Shown: positions 52,656-62,236, numbered from the stretch's first letter. The stretch: 64,000 nt of DNA from Roseovarius sp. M141 (GCF_024355225.1 NZ_VCNH01000008.1:3410001-3474000); one strand, 5' to 3'. Notes: generated from the sequence alone by a model not told the origin. Numbers and translations: made by a program.

Positions 52656-53204
52656 TTACTGGCAGCGCTTCTGCGCCTCTTCCATCGCGGCAGTATAGCC
52701 GATCAGCGAAAACGTGTCCTTGGTCTGGGTGCCGCGACCGGACCGTGCCGTCAGCACCGCGTCCGAGCCACGCTTCATCGCGGCGATGATCTTGGCGTCG
52801 TCATCGGCACTGGCGGGCCAGGCCCAATCCTTTTCGGTATAAAGCTGGAACTTCTCGCCGCTGATGCTCACATCCACGGTCGAGCCGTCGGCAAAGGGGT
52901 ACCCGCCGGTAAAGGCCACCTGACCGCGCACCCCCGCATCGGGGCGAAAGAACGTCATGAACAGGATTTCGCCACGGCGCACGGCCACGACCTTGCCGCC
53001 CTTGGTGTTGACGGTTTCGGTGGGCGCGGACACGGTCCAGCATTCACGCGGGGTTTTTTCGGTGAAAACGCTCCAGGCCGTTTTTGCGGCGACCTGATTT
53101 GTGCTTTCGGATTGGGCCGATGCGGGGGTTGCCGCACCGAAACCGGTTAGTGCAAATGCGGAAATTGCCGCGCACAGCGCGCCGCGCGTCACAGGTGATG
53201 CCAT
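52656..53204 (-). CDS. invasion-associated locus B (IalB) family exported protein
   Basis: A 182-aa periplasmic protein. The signal peptide ends near residue 31 (ASAQS). The mature part has WSVFTEKTPRECWTVSAP, a central MTFFRPDAGVRGQVAFTGGYPF block and a C-terminal Cys, typical of IalB-like proteins, which are widespread in free-living alphaproteobacteria and have no proven biochemical role. GGAGG lies 11 bases upstream of the ATG. Confidence 0.78.
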   Translation of the reverse strand: MASPVTRGALCAAISAFALTGFGAATPASAQSESTNQVAAKTAWSVFTEKTPRECWTVSAPTETVNTKGGKVVAVRRGEILFMTFFRPDAGVRGQVAFTGGYPFADGSTVDVSISGEKFQLYTEKDWAWPASADDDAKIIAAMKRGSDAVLTARSGRGTQTKDTFSLIGYTAAMEEAQKRCQ

Positions 53205-53393
53205 ATCTTGTGCAGCCTCCAAGCTGTCATGAGCCTCAATTCAGTCGCGCCCGCAGGCCGCCCCTGTTACCGGGGTTTTGCTCTTGGCAAGCGCGCGGTT
53301 CTTCTCGACAGTGCATCAATAGCCCAAATCGTGCCAGAAACGAAAGAATGAATTGGCGGAAACCCGCACATTGCCTCGCCAAGGAGCCAGACC

Positions 53394-54404
53394 ATGACAC
53401 TTGCCGCCCTGCCCCCCGTTCCCATGACCGAAATCTGGCGCGGCCCGATAGCCGAAAGCCTGCATCTGGGGCATGCCGTGATCTGCGGGCCGGGCGGCGA
53501 GATCGTTCAGGCGTGGGGCGATCCGGACGTGCAGGTTTATCCGCGCTCGTCGTGCAAGATGCTTCAGGCGCTGCCGCTGGTGGAAAGCGGCGCGGCGGAT
53601 GCCGCCGGGCTGGGGCCCGAACATCTGGCGCTGGCCTGCGCGTCGCATAACGGCGCGGCCATCCACACTGCGCGCGTGGCGAAATGGGTCGAAGGGCTGG
53701 GCCTGCGCGAGCCGGATTTCCGTTGCGGCAGCCACATGCCCAAGGACGAAGAGGCCGCGCATGCCCTGATTCGCGCCTATGAGGCGCCCTGCCAGCTGCA
53801 CAACAACTGCTCGGGCAAGCATGCAGGGTTTCTAACGCTGAACCAGCATTTGGGCGCCGAACCCGACTATATCGAGGTCGATCACCCCGTGCAGCAGGCC
53901 TGCCTGCGCGCGTTCGAGGAGGTAACTCAGCACTCCAGCCCCGGCTACGGCATCGATGGCTGTTCAGCCCCGAATTTTCTGACCACCCTGCACGGTATGG
54001 GCCGCGCGATGGCATTCTTTGCCAATGCGCGCGAGGGCGCGGATGCGCGGCAGACCGCCGCCGCGCGCCTGCGCGACGCGATGATCGCCCACCCCGATCT
54101 GGTCGCCGGCGAAGGGCGCGCCTGCACCGAACTGATGCGCGCCTGCAATCAACCCGTGGCGCTGAAAACCGGGGCCGAGGCATTTTTCATCGCAATCATT
54201 CCGGGCCTCGGCCTGGGCATCGCGCTGAAGGTCGCGGATGGAGCTGACCGCGCGTCCGAATGCGCCATTGCCGCGCTTTTGGTGCGGCTGGGCGTGCTGG
54301 ACCCCGAGCATCCTGCGACCCGCAAATTCATGAACAAGACGATACGCAGCTGGCGCGGGATCGAGGCGGGCATGATCAAACCAGCAGCCGGGCTGCTGGC
54401 ATAG
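53394..54404 (+). CDS. L-asparaginase (AnsA/Rhizobium etli type II family)
   Basis: A 336-aa asparaginase of the family distinct from E. coli AnsB, with the diagnostic motifs YPRSSCKMLQALP (Ser-Ser-x-Lys nucleophile region), CASHNG and NNCSGKHAGFLTL (Cys/Lys zinc-associated). It hydrolyses L-asparagine to aspartate and ammonia. AAGGAG lies 7 bases before the ATG; a nearby in-frame ATG at codon 11 is less likely. Confidence 0.88.
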   Translation: MTLAALPPVPMTEIWRGPIAESLHLGHAVICGPGGEIVQAWGDPDVQVYPRSSCKMLQALPLVESGAADAAGLGPEHLALACASHNGAAIHTARVAKWVEGLGLREPDFRCGSHMPKDEEAAHALIRAYEAPCQLHNNCSGKHAGFLTLNQHLGAEPDYIEVDHPVQQACLRAFEEVTQHSSPGYGIDGCSAPNFLTTLHGMGRAMAFFANAREGADARQTAAARLRDAMIAHPDLVAGEGRACTELMRACNQPVALKTGAEAFFIAIIPGLGLGIALKVADGADRASECAIAALLVRLGVLDPEHPATRKFMNKTIRSWRGIEAGMIKPAAGLLA

Positions 54405-54431
54405 GACGCCCGCCGCCAGTGGGCCGCAACA

Positions 54432-54749
54432 TCACATCTGAATGATCTCGGCCACCTCGATCGTACCCTTGCCGCCCTCCAGAATCGGGCACCCCTTGGC
54501 GATTTCACACGCTGCGTCGATGCCGTCGGCACGCACGATGGTATAGCCCGAGGTCGGGTTTGCCCCGCCATTGTCGGTCACACCGTCGACGCCGACGGTC
54601 TTGGACATTCCCACCGGATTGCCGCTGTCGACCATGGCATCGCCGACCCCGTCCATCCAGGCCTGCCATGCGGCCATGGCCCGCTCGCCCTCTTCGGGCG
54701 TCTCGGGCATACCGCCACCGTGATAGACAAAAAGAAAAGTGCTGGACAT
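54432..54749 (-). CDS. YCII/DGPF-domain protein
   Basis: A 105-aa ferredoxin-like-fold protein (MSSTFLFVYHGGG ... AAWQAWMDGVGDAMVDSGNPVG ... TSGYTIVRADGIDAACEIAKGCP). The YciI family binds small molecules; some members are tied to sigma factors or tailoring enzymes, but none is nearby. Function unknown. Confidence 0.82.
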   Translation of the reverse strand: MSSTFLFVYHGGGMPETPEEGERAMAAWQAWMDGVGDAMVDSGNPVGMSKTVGVDGVTDNGGANPTSGYTIVRADGIDAACEIAKGCPILEGGKGTIEVAEIIQM

Positions 54750-54839
54750 GGTATACGCTCCCTTGCGTTTTGCCTGCCCTCATCAGGCCAGATCAGCCGG
54801 GGCAGGCTGGCACAATGATAGCGGCGCAACCCCGCCCTG

Positions 54840-55712
54840 TCAGCCGGTCAGAAACTCGGACCGCGCATAGCCCTGCAAATACAGCAGCGCCGTCAGATCG
54901 CCGTGGTTGATCCGCAGATCGCACTGGGCCGCCACGGACGGCTTGGCATGCAGCGCGACGCCGGCGCCGGCGCGCCCGAGCATGCCCAGATCATTGGCCC
55001 CGTCGCCCACGGCCATCACGTCCGCCGCGCCGATACCCAACCGCGCCGTGATCTCATCCAGCGCGTCGATCTTGGCCTGCCGTCCCAGAATGGGCCGGGC
55101 GACATCGCCGGTCAGCACGCCATCGGCGATTCCCAGCACATTCGCACGATCCTCGTCAAAGCCCAGCGCAGCGGCGACCGGCCCGGTAAAGGCGGTGAAC
55201 CCACCCGATACCAGCGCCGTATGCGCGCCATTGCCGCGCATCGTCGCAACCAATATGCGCCCCCCCGGCGCATGGGTGATGCGGCTCCGCAGCACGTCGG
55301 AAATCACCGCCTCGGGCAACCCCTTGAGCAGGGCCATACGCTCCAGCAATGCGCCCTCGAAATCCAGCTCGCCATTCATCGCGCGGGCGGTGATCGCGCG
55401 CACTTGATCGCCGACGCCCGCGACCTCGGCCAGTTCGTCGATGCATTCCTGCTGAATCATCGTGCTGTCCATATCGGCCAGCAACATCCGCTTGCGCCGC
55501 CCCTCCGTGGCCTGCACCGCCAGATCGACGCCCAACCCCTGAACATCCTGCCAGACATCCCACAGGTTGCCGGGCCGCTGCGCCAGGGTAAATTCCGCCG
55601 CCTCGTCAGGGGACAACCACTGCACATCGCCGCCGCCCCACGCGTTGCGCAGGCTTTCGGTCAGGCTTGGCTCCAACCCGCCGGGGCGGGCGATCAGGGT
55701 GGCTGTGAACAT
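54840..55712 (-). CDS. serB: phosphoserine phosphatase
   Basis: A 290-aa HAD hydrolase. Motif I is LLADMDSTMI (DxDST), motif II ALVSGGFTAF, motif III with Lys in GRQAKIDAL, and motif IV VGDGANDLGML. It makes serine from phosphoserine, the last step after SerA and SerC encoded divergently. An N-terminal ACT-like extension of about 80 residues is present, as in other SerB proteins. Confidence 0.93.
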   Translation of the reverse strand: MFTATLIARPGGLEPSLTESLRNAWGGGDVQWLSPDEAAEFTLAQRPGNLWDVWQDVQGLGVDLAVQATEGRRKRMLLADMDSTMIQQECIDELAEVAGVGDQVRAITARAMNGELDFEGALLERMALLKGLPEAVISDVLRSRITHAPGGRILVATMRGNGAHTALVSGGFTAFTGPVAAALGFDEDRANVLGIADGVLTGDVARPILGRQAKIDALDEITARLGIGAADVMAVGDGANDLGMLGRAGAGVALHAKPSVAAQCDLRINHGDLTALLYLQGYARSEFLTG

Positions 55713-55754
55713 GGGTGAATGGCTCCGGCCTTGATGCGCAGGTCGCACAATTAT

Positions 55755-55846
55755 CCCGCCGCGACGCTATAGCCCGAAATAACGGCTTGCGAAAGGGCCG
55801 GACGGCGCATAGCGTTTGCGGCGGGACACCCTTCCCCAACGAAGGG
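55755..55846 (+). ncRNA. structured serC leader, probable serC RNA motif
   Basis: Two consecutive structures lie in the 5' leader of serC. The first is a long stem CCCGCCGC-g-ACGCTAT / ATAGCGT-tt-GCGGCGGG (55755-55825) enclosing a structured 38-base interior. The second is a hairpin CCCTTC/GAAGGG at 55829-55846, ending 9 bases before the GGAAGGA ribosome site. A conserved 'serC' RNA motif upstream of serC-serA in alphaproteobacteria is known; position and layout fit it. I judged this from pairing by eye, not from a covariance model. Confidence 0.72.
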
Positions 55847-55869
55847 CGCTTATCTGGAAGGATAGCTAA

Positions 55870-57042
55870 ATGGCTATTGACGACCCGGCGCGCACTGACG
55901 TGCGCAAGCCCGAATTGCGGCCTGCAAACCCGCGTTTCTCCTCTGGCCCCTGTGCCAAACCCCCTGCATTCGCACTCGAAAAACTGGCTGGCGCACCCTT
56001 GGGCCGCAGTCACCGCGCATCTGTGGGCAAGGAGCGGCTGAAGGCCGCGATCGACGGCACCCGCGCCGTTCTGGGCATCCCCGATAGCTACCGCATCGGC
56101 ATCGTGCCCGCCTCCGACACCGGCGCTGTCGAGATGGCGATGTGGTCACTGCTGGGCCCGCGCAAGGTGGAAATGCTGGCGTGGGAATCCTTTGGCGCGG
56201 GCTGGATCACCGACGCGGTCAAACAGTTGAAACTGGATGCCGAGGTCAAGACCGCCGAGTATGGCGAAATCGTCGATCTCGGCGGCATCGACAGCCATAA
56301 TGACGTGGTTTTCACCTGGAATGGCACCACATCCGGCGTGCGCGTGATAAACGGAGACTGGATTGACGCCAATCGCAAGGGCCTGACCATCTGCGATGCC
56401 ACCTCTGCCGCCTTTGCGCAGGATCTGCCGTGGGACAAGCTGGATGTGACCACCTTCAGCTGGCAAAAGGTGCTGGGCGGCGAGGCTGCGCATGGCATGA
56501 TCGTGCTATCCCCGCGCGCCGTAGAGCGGCTGGAATCGTACACCCCCCCATGGCCGATGCCCAAGATTTTCCGCCTGACTAAGAGTGGCAAGCTGATCGA
56601 GGGGATTTTCAAGGGCGAGACGATTAACACCCCCTCCATGCTGGCGGTCGAGGATTATCTGCTGGCGCTGGATTGGGCGCAATCCGTCGGCGGCCTGTCC
56701 GGCCTGATCGAACGCGCCGATGCCAATGCAGGCGTCGTTGCGGATTTCTGCAGCGATCACGACTGGATCGCGAATCTGGCTCAGGATCCTGCGACACGCT
56801 CGAACACGTCCGTCTGCCTGCGCTTCACCGATCCGCAGATCAGCGATGGTGCGGCATTCGCCAAGGCGGTCGCGAAACGGCTGGAGGCCGAGGGCGCCGC
56901 CTATGACATCGGCGCCTATCGCGACGCACCGCCGGGCCTGCGCATCTGGTGCGGTGGCACGGTCGAGACGTCCGACATTCAGGCGCTGATGCCTTGGATC
57001 GAATGGGCCTACCACGCCGAACTGGCCGCGCAGGCCGCATGA
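55870..57042 (+). CDS. serC: phosphoserine aminotransferase
   Basis: A 390-aa PLP aminotransferase of the alphaproteobacterial SerC type. The family opening [13 protein letters not shown] and the PLP-lysine segment [17 protein letters not shown] are present. It converts 3-phosphohydroxypyruvate and glutamate to phosphoserine. AAGGA lies 7 bases before the ATG, directly downstream of the structured leader. It is followed by serA after 54 bases. Confidence 0.94.
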   Translation: MAIDDPARTDVRKPELRPANPRFSSGPCAKPPAFALEKLAGAPLGRSHRASVGKERLKAAIDGTRAVLGIPDSYRIGIVPASDTGAVEMAMWSLLGPRKVEMLAWESFGAGWITDAVKQLKLDAEVKTAEYGEIVDLGGIDSHNDVVFTWNGTTSGVRVINGDWIDANRKGLTICDATSAAFAQDLPWDKLDVTTFSWQKVLGGEAAHGMIVLSPRAVERLESYTPPWPMPKIFRLTKSGKLIEGIFKGETINTPSMLAVEDYLLALDWAQSVGGLSGLIERADANAGVVADFCSDHDWIANLAQDPATRSNTSVCLRFTDPQISDGAAFAKAVAKRLEAEGAAYDIGAYRDAPPGLRIWCGGTVETSDIQALMPWIEWAYHAELAAQAA

Positions 57043-57047
57043 TATTC

Positions 57048-57066
57048 GGCGGGCCTGTGGCCCGCC
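57048..57066 (+). promoter_or_regulatory. hairpin between serC and serA
   Basis: GGCGGGCC-TGT-GGCCCGCC, a perfect 8-bp stem with a 3-base loop, sits in the 54-base intercistronic gap. It lacks a T-run and probably affects mRNA processing or the serC:serA ratio. Confidence 0.5.
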
Positions 57067-57096
57067 CCCTCCCCATATTCCATAAGGACGCTAAAA

Positions 57097-58692
57097 ATGG
57101 CTCCCAAAGTTCTCGTATCCGACAAGCTGTCTGAAACCGCCGTGCAGATTTTTCGCGATCGCGGCATCGACGTGGATTTTCAGCCCGATCTGGGCAAGGA
57201 CAAGGACCGTCTGGCCGACGTCATCGGCGACTATGACGGCCTCGCCATCCGGTCTGCCACCAAGGTCACCGAAAAAATCCTCGCCAATGCGCACAAGCTG
57301 AAAGTGATCGCCCGCGCCGGGATCGGCACCGACAATATCGACAAGGTCGCGGCCAGCAAAAAGGGCGTGATCGTGATGAACACGCCCTTTGGCAACATGA
57401 TCACGACAGCCGAACATGCCATCGCGCTGATGTTCGCCGTCGCGCGCCAGATCCCGGATGCCAATGCCTCGACCCATGCGGGCAAGTGGGAGAAATCGCG
57501 CTTCATGGGAACCGAACTGACGGCCAAGACGCTGGGCGTCATCGGCGCGGGCAATATCGGCGGAATCGTCTGTGATCGCGCGCGGGGCCTCAAGATGAAG
57601 GTGATCGCCTATGATCCCTTCCTCAGCGAGGCGAAGGCCGACAAGATGGGCGTCGAAAAGGTCGAATTGGACGACGTGCTGGCGCGCGCCGATTTCATCA
57701 CCCTGCACGTGCCGCTGACGGACCAGACGCGCAACATCCTCAGCCGCGAAAATCTGGAGAAAACCAAGAAAGGCGTGCGCATCATCAACTGCGCCCGCGG
57801 CGGTCTGGTGGACGAGGCGGCGGTCGCCGATCTGCTGGAATCGGGCCACATCGCCGGCGCGGCCTTTGACGTGTTCGAGGTCGAGCCTGCGACCGACAGC
57901 CCGCTCTTCGGCCTGCCAAACGTCGTCTGCACGCCCCATCTGGGCGCAGCGACAACCGAGGCGCAGGAAAACGTCGCCCTGCAAGTGGCCGAACAGATGT
58001 CGGACTATCTGTTGACCGGCGCGGTGACCAATGCGCTGAACATGCCGTCCGTTTCCGCCGAGGAAGCCAAGGTGATGGGCCCCTGGATCAAACTGGCCGC
58101 CCATCTGGGCGCCTTCATCGGCCAGATGACGGACGAGCCGGTCAAGGCGATCAACATCCTCTATGACGGCGCAGTCAGCCAGATGAACCTGCCCGCCCTG
58201 ACCTCGGCCAGCGTCGCGGGCATCATGAAAGCGGTGAACCCCGAGATAAACATGGTCAGCGCGCCCGTCGTGGCCAAGGAACGCGGCATCAAGATCAGCA
58301 CCACACATCAGGACAAATCCGGCGTTTTCGAGGGCTATATCAAGCTGACGGTCGTCACCGACAAGCGTGAGCGGTCGATCGGCGGCACTATTTTCTCGGA
58401 CGGCAAGCCGCGCTTCATCCAGATCAAGGGCATCAACATCGACGCCGAAATTGGCGCGCATATGCTCTACGTCACCAACAACGACCAGCCGGGCATCATC
58501 GGTGCACTGGGCCAGACGATGGGCGAAAATGGCGTGAACATCGCCAACTTTACCCTCGGCCGGTCCAGTGCGGGCGGCGAGGCGATCGCGCTGCTTTATG
58601 TCGATGCTCCGGTCCCGCAAAAGGCGATAGATGCGCTGCAAAGCACGGATCTTTTCCGGCAGATCAAACCGCTACAGTTCGACATCGGATAA
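57097..58692 (+). CDS. serA: D-3-phosphoglycerate dehydrogenase
   Basis: A 531-aa SerA of the long type: substrate/NAD domains (GVIGAGNIGGIVCDRARGL near 148; catalytic His in CTPHLGAAT), an intervening domain (about 320-450) and a C-terminal ACT domain (DQPGIIGALGQTMGENGVNIANF) for serine feedback. First enzyme of serine synthesis; same operon as serC. Confidence 0.95.
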   Translation: MAPKVLVSDKLSETAVQIFRDRGIDVDFQPDLGKDKDRLADVIGDYDGLAIRSATKVTEKILANAHKLKVIARAGIGTDNIDKVAASKKGVIVMNTPFGNMITTAEHAIALMFAVARQIPDANASTHAGKWEKSRFMGTELTAKTLGVIGAGNIGGIVCDRARGLKMKVIAYDPFLSEAKADKMGVEKVELDDVLARADFITLHVPLTDQTRNILSRENLEKTKKGVRIINCARGGLVDEAAVADLLESGHIAGAAFDVFEVEPATDSPLFGLPNVVCTPHLGAATTEAQENVALQVAEQMSDYLLTGAVTNALNMPSVSAEEAKVMGPWIKLAAHLGAFIGQMTDEPVKAINILYDGAVSQMNLPALTSASVAGIMKAVNPEINMVSAPVVAKERGIKISTTHQDKSGVFEGYIKLTVVTDKRERSIGGTIFSDGKPRFIQIKGINIDAEIGAHMLYVTNNDQPGIIGALGQTMGENGVNIANFTLGRSSAGGEAIALLYVDAPVPQKAIDALQSTDLFRQIKPLQFDIG

Positions 58693-58705
58693 CCCTGCCC
58701 CGGGG

Positions 58706-58740
58706 CCTTCAGTTTTCCCCAAATACTCCCTGCGCAGAAC
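58706..58740 (-). repeat. intergenic repeat, copy 3 (GGGAGTATTTGGGG core)
   Basis: On the minus strand the sequence reads GCAGGGAGTATTTGGGGAAAA, a diverged form of the elements at 27128-27160 and 27288-27320. A CCCTGC/GCAGGG hairpin at 58728-58750 overlaps it and may serve as the end of the serC-serA transcript. Confidence 0.5.
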
Positions 58741-58816
58741 CGGTGCAGGGAGGTGGGTGAACTGAAAGAACGCTTTAATCAATGAATCCCCATTGTTTCA
58801 GGAAGGGACTCAGATT

Positions 58817-59704
58817 TCAAATCCTGCGGTGCGGGATCGTGTTGGCGTAGGTTTTGAGCATTTGCAGATGCCGGTCCGCCCGCTGTAGCGCGTCCAGCGC
58901 CGCGTGCCGGTCGTTGTCCGCAATCAGCCCGCACAATACTTCCGAGATCGCAAGGGCGGGGGTCAGCGTGTGGAAAAACGTCTGGCTCTCGATCGAGAAC
59001 AGGATGGACACTTCGGAAATGGCGATGAGGGGGGAAACTTCGCTGTCGGTGATGGAGACGACAGTCATGCCCTTTGCGCGCGCCAGATCGGCCAGTTCAA
59101 GCGTCTGGACGCAATAGGGACTGACCGAGATCGCAAGTAGAACATCCTGCGCATCTGACCGCAAAAGCCCATCCGCACCGGTGCCGGCAGGGCCGTCAAG
59201 ATGAACGGTCTTTTCGCCCAAAAGCGTCATGACATAGTGGAAATGCCACGCCACCGAGTGACAGGAGCGCAGCCCAAGCACATAGATCTTGTCGGCGCGG
59301 ATCAGGTGGTCAGCCACCGCTTGCAGCCGGGCAAGCGATTGCGGCTCGCTTAACCGCGCGACCTGAGACGCGAGGCCTTGGAGCATCTGCTGGGCCAGCC
59401 CGCCCTGAGCGCCGGGCGCAGCAGTATCGCGCTCCCTCGCCCGCGCGGCAAAGCCATCGGCGCGAAGCCGGATTGCCTCGGAATAATGGGCGCGGATGTC
59501 CTCATACCCTGTCAGCCCAAGGAATTGAGCCAGGCGCGTCATCGTGGCAGGTTGCACCCCGGCACTGCGCGCCAGCCGCCTCATCGAGACCAGGGCCACC
59601 TCCTGCGGGTTTTCCAGCACATGCCGCGCTGCCAGTTGCAGTTGCGGCGACATGGCGTCGAATCGGGCAATGATCCTGTCGCTCAGGGACTCGCTTTGCA
59701 ACAT
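58817..59704 (-). CDS. MurR/RpiR-family transcriptional regulator
   Basis: A 295-aa regulator. An N-terminal RpiR helix-turn-helix (about 1-75, VSMRRLARSAGVQPATMTRLAQFLGL) precedes a SIS sugar-phosphate-type domain (about 120-250, YVLGLRSCHSVAWHF). AGAGG lies 8 bases before ATG 59704; a GTG three codons upstream is the alternative. It is divergent from the aminotransferase gene, which it probably controls. The ligand is unknown. Confidence 0.86.
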   Translation of the reverse strand: MLQSESLSDRIIARFDAMSPQLQLAARHVLENPQEVALVSMRRLARSAGVQPATMTRLAQFLGLTGYEDIRAHYSEAIRLRADGFAARARERDTAAPGAQGGLAQQMLQGLASQVARLSEPQSLARLQAVADHLIRADKIYVLGLRSCHSVAWHFHYVMTLLGEKTVHLDGPAGTGADGLLRSDAQDVLLAISVSPYCVQTLELADLARAKGMTVVSITDSEVSPLIAISEVSILFSIESQTFFHTLTPALAISEVLCGLIADNDRHAALDALQRADRHLQMLKTYANTIPHRRI

Positions 59705-59951
59705 TCGATTCACCTCTTTGCCTTTGATGCTTCCGCAGCTTTGTCATGCAAGGAGGGGATCACAAGGTTTTTCAGTGAAGCCTGCCATGTCTCCAAGCTG
59801 GCGAAAGATCTGAATGTATCAGATTCTCATTCGCACACCAATCGCTTCATCCGAAGGTGAGTGAAACACTTGTTGCAACCTCGGAGTTTGGTAGCATGAT
59901 GGGCATGACGCGGGTATGATTCTCCGCAGGGCAGACGAACTGGAACCCAGA
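59705..59951. promoter_or_regulatory. RpiR/aminotransferase divergent region
   Basis: About 250 bases, less GC-rich than its flanks. It must hold both promoters. TTGCAAC-type words near 59697-59702 and 59872-59878 (GTTGCAAC) might be operator half-sites, but I cannot define a palindrome with confidence. Confidence 0.4.
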
Positions 59952-61280
59952 ATGACCGCACTTCTCCACCGCTCCATCGGCGCAGACCTCCCCCGTGCTG
60001 TTTCAGGCAAGGGCATCACGATCACCGATAGCGAAGGGCGCGTTTATATCGACGGCTCAGGTGGCGCGGCTGTGAGTTGCCTTGGCCACAACCACCCCGA
60101 GGTGCTGGAGGCAATGCAAACGCAGATGACTGCACTTTCCTATGCCCATACCTCGTTTTTCACCACCGATGTGGCCGAGGATCTGGCAGATCGGCTGACC
60201 GCCCGCGCCCCGGATACACTGGACCATGTTTACCTTGTCTCCGGCGGGTCAGAAGCGGTCGAGGCGGCGCTAAAGATGGCGCGGCAGTATTTCGTTGAAA
60301 TTGGCCAGCCACAGCGCCGCCATATCATTGCCCGTCGGCAAAGCTATCACGGCAACACCATCGGCGCGCTGGCGACCGGCGGAAACGCGATGCGGCGGGC
60401 GCAGTTTCAGCCGATCCTGCCCGAAACGCATCATGTCTCGCCCTGCTACGCCTATCGTGACCAGCACGCGGGCGAAAGCGACGCGCATTACGCAACGCGG
60501 CTGGCGGATGAGCTGGAGGCGAAGATCCGCAAACTGGGCGAAGATCAGGTAATGGCATTCGTGGCCGAACCTGTCGTCGGGGCCACGCTGGGAGCGGTGC
60601 CCGCCGTCGAGGGCTATTTCACCCGGATACGCGAAATCTGCGACCGATACGGCGTCTTGTTGATCCTGGACGAGGTGATGTGCGGCATGGGTCGGACAGG
60701 GACGATTTTTGCCTTTGAGCAAGAAGGGATCGTGCCAGATATCGTGACAATCGCCAAGGGTCTGGGCGGCGGGTTCCAACCTATCGGGGCGGTCCTGCTG
60801 GCGCGCAAGATATTTGAGGCGTTTCGCGATGGGTCAGGCCTGTTCCAGCACGGACACACCTATATCGGCCACCCGATCGCTGCGGCGGCAGCCGGCAAGG
60901 TGCTGGAAATCCTGACGCGTGACGGGATGATGCAGCATGTGCTTGCCATGGGCGAGCGGTTGCAAACCGGCCTCGAGGTGGCATTGGGACAATCGCCCCA
61001 TGTGGGCGATATCCGTGGCCGCGGCCTGTTCCGCGGGATTGAGATTGTAGCAGATAAAGGCAGCAAGGCACCCTTTGACCCAACGCTGAAAATTCATGCG
61101 AAGATCAAGAAGGCCGCCATGGCGCGTGGCCTGCTGACCTATCCGATGGGCGGGACGGTTGACGGGATTAACGGCGATCACGTTCTGCTTGCCCCGCCCT
61201 ATATTTGCACGCCCGAGGATATCGACCAGATCGTTGACCGCGTCGCGACGGCAATCCACGAGGTCACGGCGGCGCGATGA
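59952..61280 (+). CDS. class III (omega) aminotransferase
   Basis: A 442-aa PLP enzyme. The active-site Lys269 lies in IVTIAKGLGGGFQP, the cofactor-contacting Asp in LILDEVMCGMGRTG, and LVSGGSEAVEAALKMARQY and RRQSYHGNTIGAL are family blocks. Candidate substrates are omega-amino acids, amines or diamines; GABA or 5-aminovalerate transaminase activity is possible but not indicated by context. An ATG 12 codons upstream is an alternative start. It is probably regulated by the divergent RpiR protein. Confidence 0.85.
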   Translation: MTALLHRSIGADLPRAVSGKGITITDSEGRVYIDGSGGAAVSCLGHNHPEVLEAMQTQMTALSYAHTSFFTTDVAEDLADRLTARAPDTLDHVYLVSGGSEAVEAALKMARQYFVEIGQPQRRHIIARRQSYHGNTIGALATGGNAMRRAQFQPILPETHHVSPCYAYRDQHAGESDAHYATRLADELEAKIRKLGEDQVMAFVAEPVVGATLGAVPAVEGYFTRIREICDRYGVLLILDEVMCGMGRTGTIFAFEQEGIVPDIVTIAKGLGGGFQPIGAVLLARKIFEAFRDGSGLFQHGHTYIGHPIAAAAAGKVLEILTRDGMMQHVLAMGERLQTGLEVALGQSPHVGDIRGRGLFRGIEIVADKGSKAPFDPTLKIHAKIKKAAMARGLLTYPMGGTVDGINGDHVLLAPPYICTPEDIDQIVDRVATAIHEVTAAR

Positions 61281-61396
61281 GCTATCTGATCGCCCGTGCC
61301 AGATTCACCCCAACAGTTGCAGGCGACCCTGCGACCACACTTCAAGCGCAGGATGATCGCGCCAAGCGCTTGGTGCATAAGGCGCTGATATGGTGA
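61277..61396 (+). CDS. possible short coding frame, 39 aa
   Basis: ATG overlaps the aminotransferase stop (ATGA). The product begins MSYLIARARFTPTVAGDP and ends in ALIW. No motif is recognised. The coupling favours translation, but the frame is so short that chance is a serious alternative. Confidence 0.3.
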   Translation: MSYLIARARFTPTVAGDPATTLQAQDDRAKRLVHKALIW

Positions 61397-61475
61397 GATA
61401 TATGTTCCATCACCCCCACATGGGCAGATTGACGGCTGTCGTTTCACGCCCGTTTTGCCTGGCAACTGGAAGGCT

Positions 61476-62024
61476 ATGCTCGTGACTCAATCCCCTTGCC
61501 CTCCGTTGACCGACGCTGAGTGGCCCACGCAGATTTCCGATCTGCGCGATGGCTTTGCGGGCGCGCTCAACGTGTACCGCACGATGGCACACCACCCCGC
61601 GCTGCTGCGAGCCTGGGCGCCGCTGCGCCAACATATCGTAAAAGACAGCCGCCTTGGCCCCGTGCGCGCAGAAGTGGTCATTCTGCGCACCGCCGCCCGT
61701 CTGGGATCGGACTATGAATGGGCGCATCACGTAAGCCGGGCCCGGGCCATTGGCATGGACGATGCCCGCATAGCGGCGATCCGCGAAATGCCCGATGGCG
61801 AAGACGGCCTGATCGTGCGCGCCGTCGATGCACTGATCGACAACAATCGTTTAACACTGGAACAGGAGGCGGAACTGGCAGCCGTCATCGGCCGCGCGGC
61901 CGTGATAGACCTGATCGCCACCGTCGGGTTCTATTCTGTCCTGGGATACCTTCTATTGACATATCAGACGCCAATCGACGCTCATGTTGATGCCGAAATG
62001 GCCGACAACCCACTGGGCGGTTGA
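61476..62024 (+). CDS. carboxymuconolactone decarboxylase-family (AhpD-like) protein
   Basis: A 182-aa all-helical protein. The block LGPVRAEVVILRTAARLGSDYEWAHHVSRARAIGMDDARIAAI is the family signature; it has Glu-x3-His-type residues rather than the Cys pair of peroxidase members. The N-terminus may instead start at a GTG at 61482, better spaced from GGAAGG. The role is unknown, possibly gamma-carboxymuconolactone-like or peroxide chemistry. Confidence 0.8.
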   Translation: MLVTQSPCPPLTDAEWPTQISDLRDGFAGALNVYRTMAHHPALLRAWAPLRQHIVKDSRLGPVRAEVVILRTAARLGSDYEWAHHVSRARAIGMDDARIAAIREMPDGEDGLIVRAVDALIDNNRLTLEQEAELAAVIGRAAVIDLIATVGFYSVLGYLLLTYQTPIDAHVDAEMADNPLGG

Positions 62025-62078
62025 CCCAAAGGGGTGATGCTGTCGCCTTTTCTCGGGAATGAGAGGAGGGGCTATGTC

Positions 62079-62210
62079 ATGTCCACATCTCATAACCACA
62101 GCATCGCAATTGCGATGACAGCGACGGCTTTGGAGCAATTGCCGAGCACGGCAAGAAAGACCGCGCCCACGCTGGGGCTGCTTCGCTTTACCTGCGGCGG
62201 CGATCCTTAG
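62079..62210 (+). CDS. possible small protein, 43 aa
   Basis: AGGAGGGG lies about 8 bases before the ATG. The product is MSTSHNHSIAIAMTATALEQ followed by a short Thr/Pro/Leu stretch ending CGGDP. No domain is recognised and the size is marginal, but the ribosome site is good. Confidence 0.35.
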   Translation: MSTSHNHSIAIAMTATALEQLPSTARKTAPTLGLLRFTCGGDP

Positions 62211-62236
62211 AGCAGAAAGACGCCGGGCGGATCGCG

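Noticed and set aside
57091..58641. Long minus-strand open frame opposite serA
   Set aside because: Shadow of the SerA coding frame; translation is Asp/Gly/Val/Arg-rich with no family resemblance.
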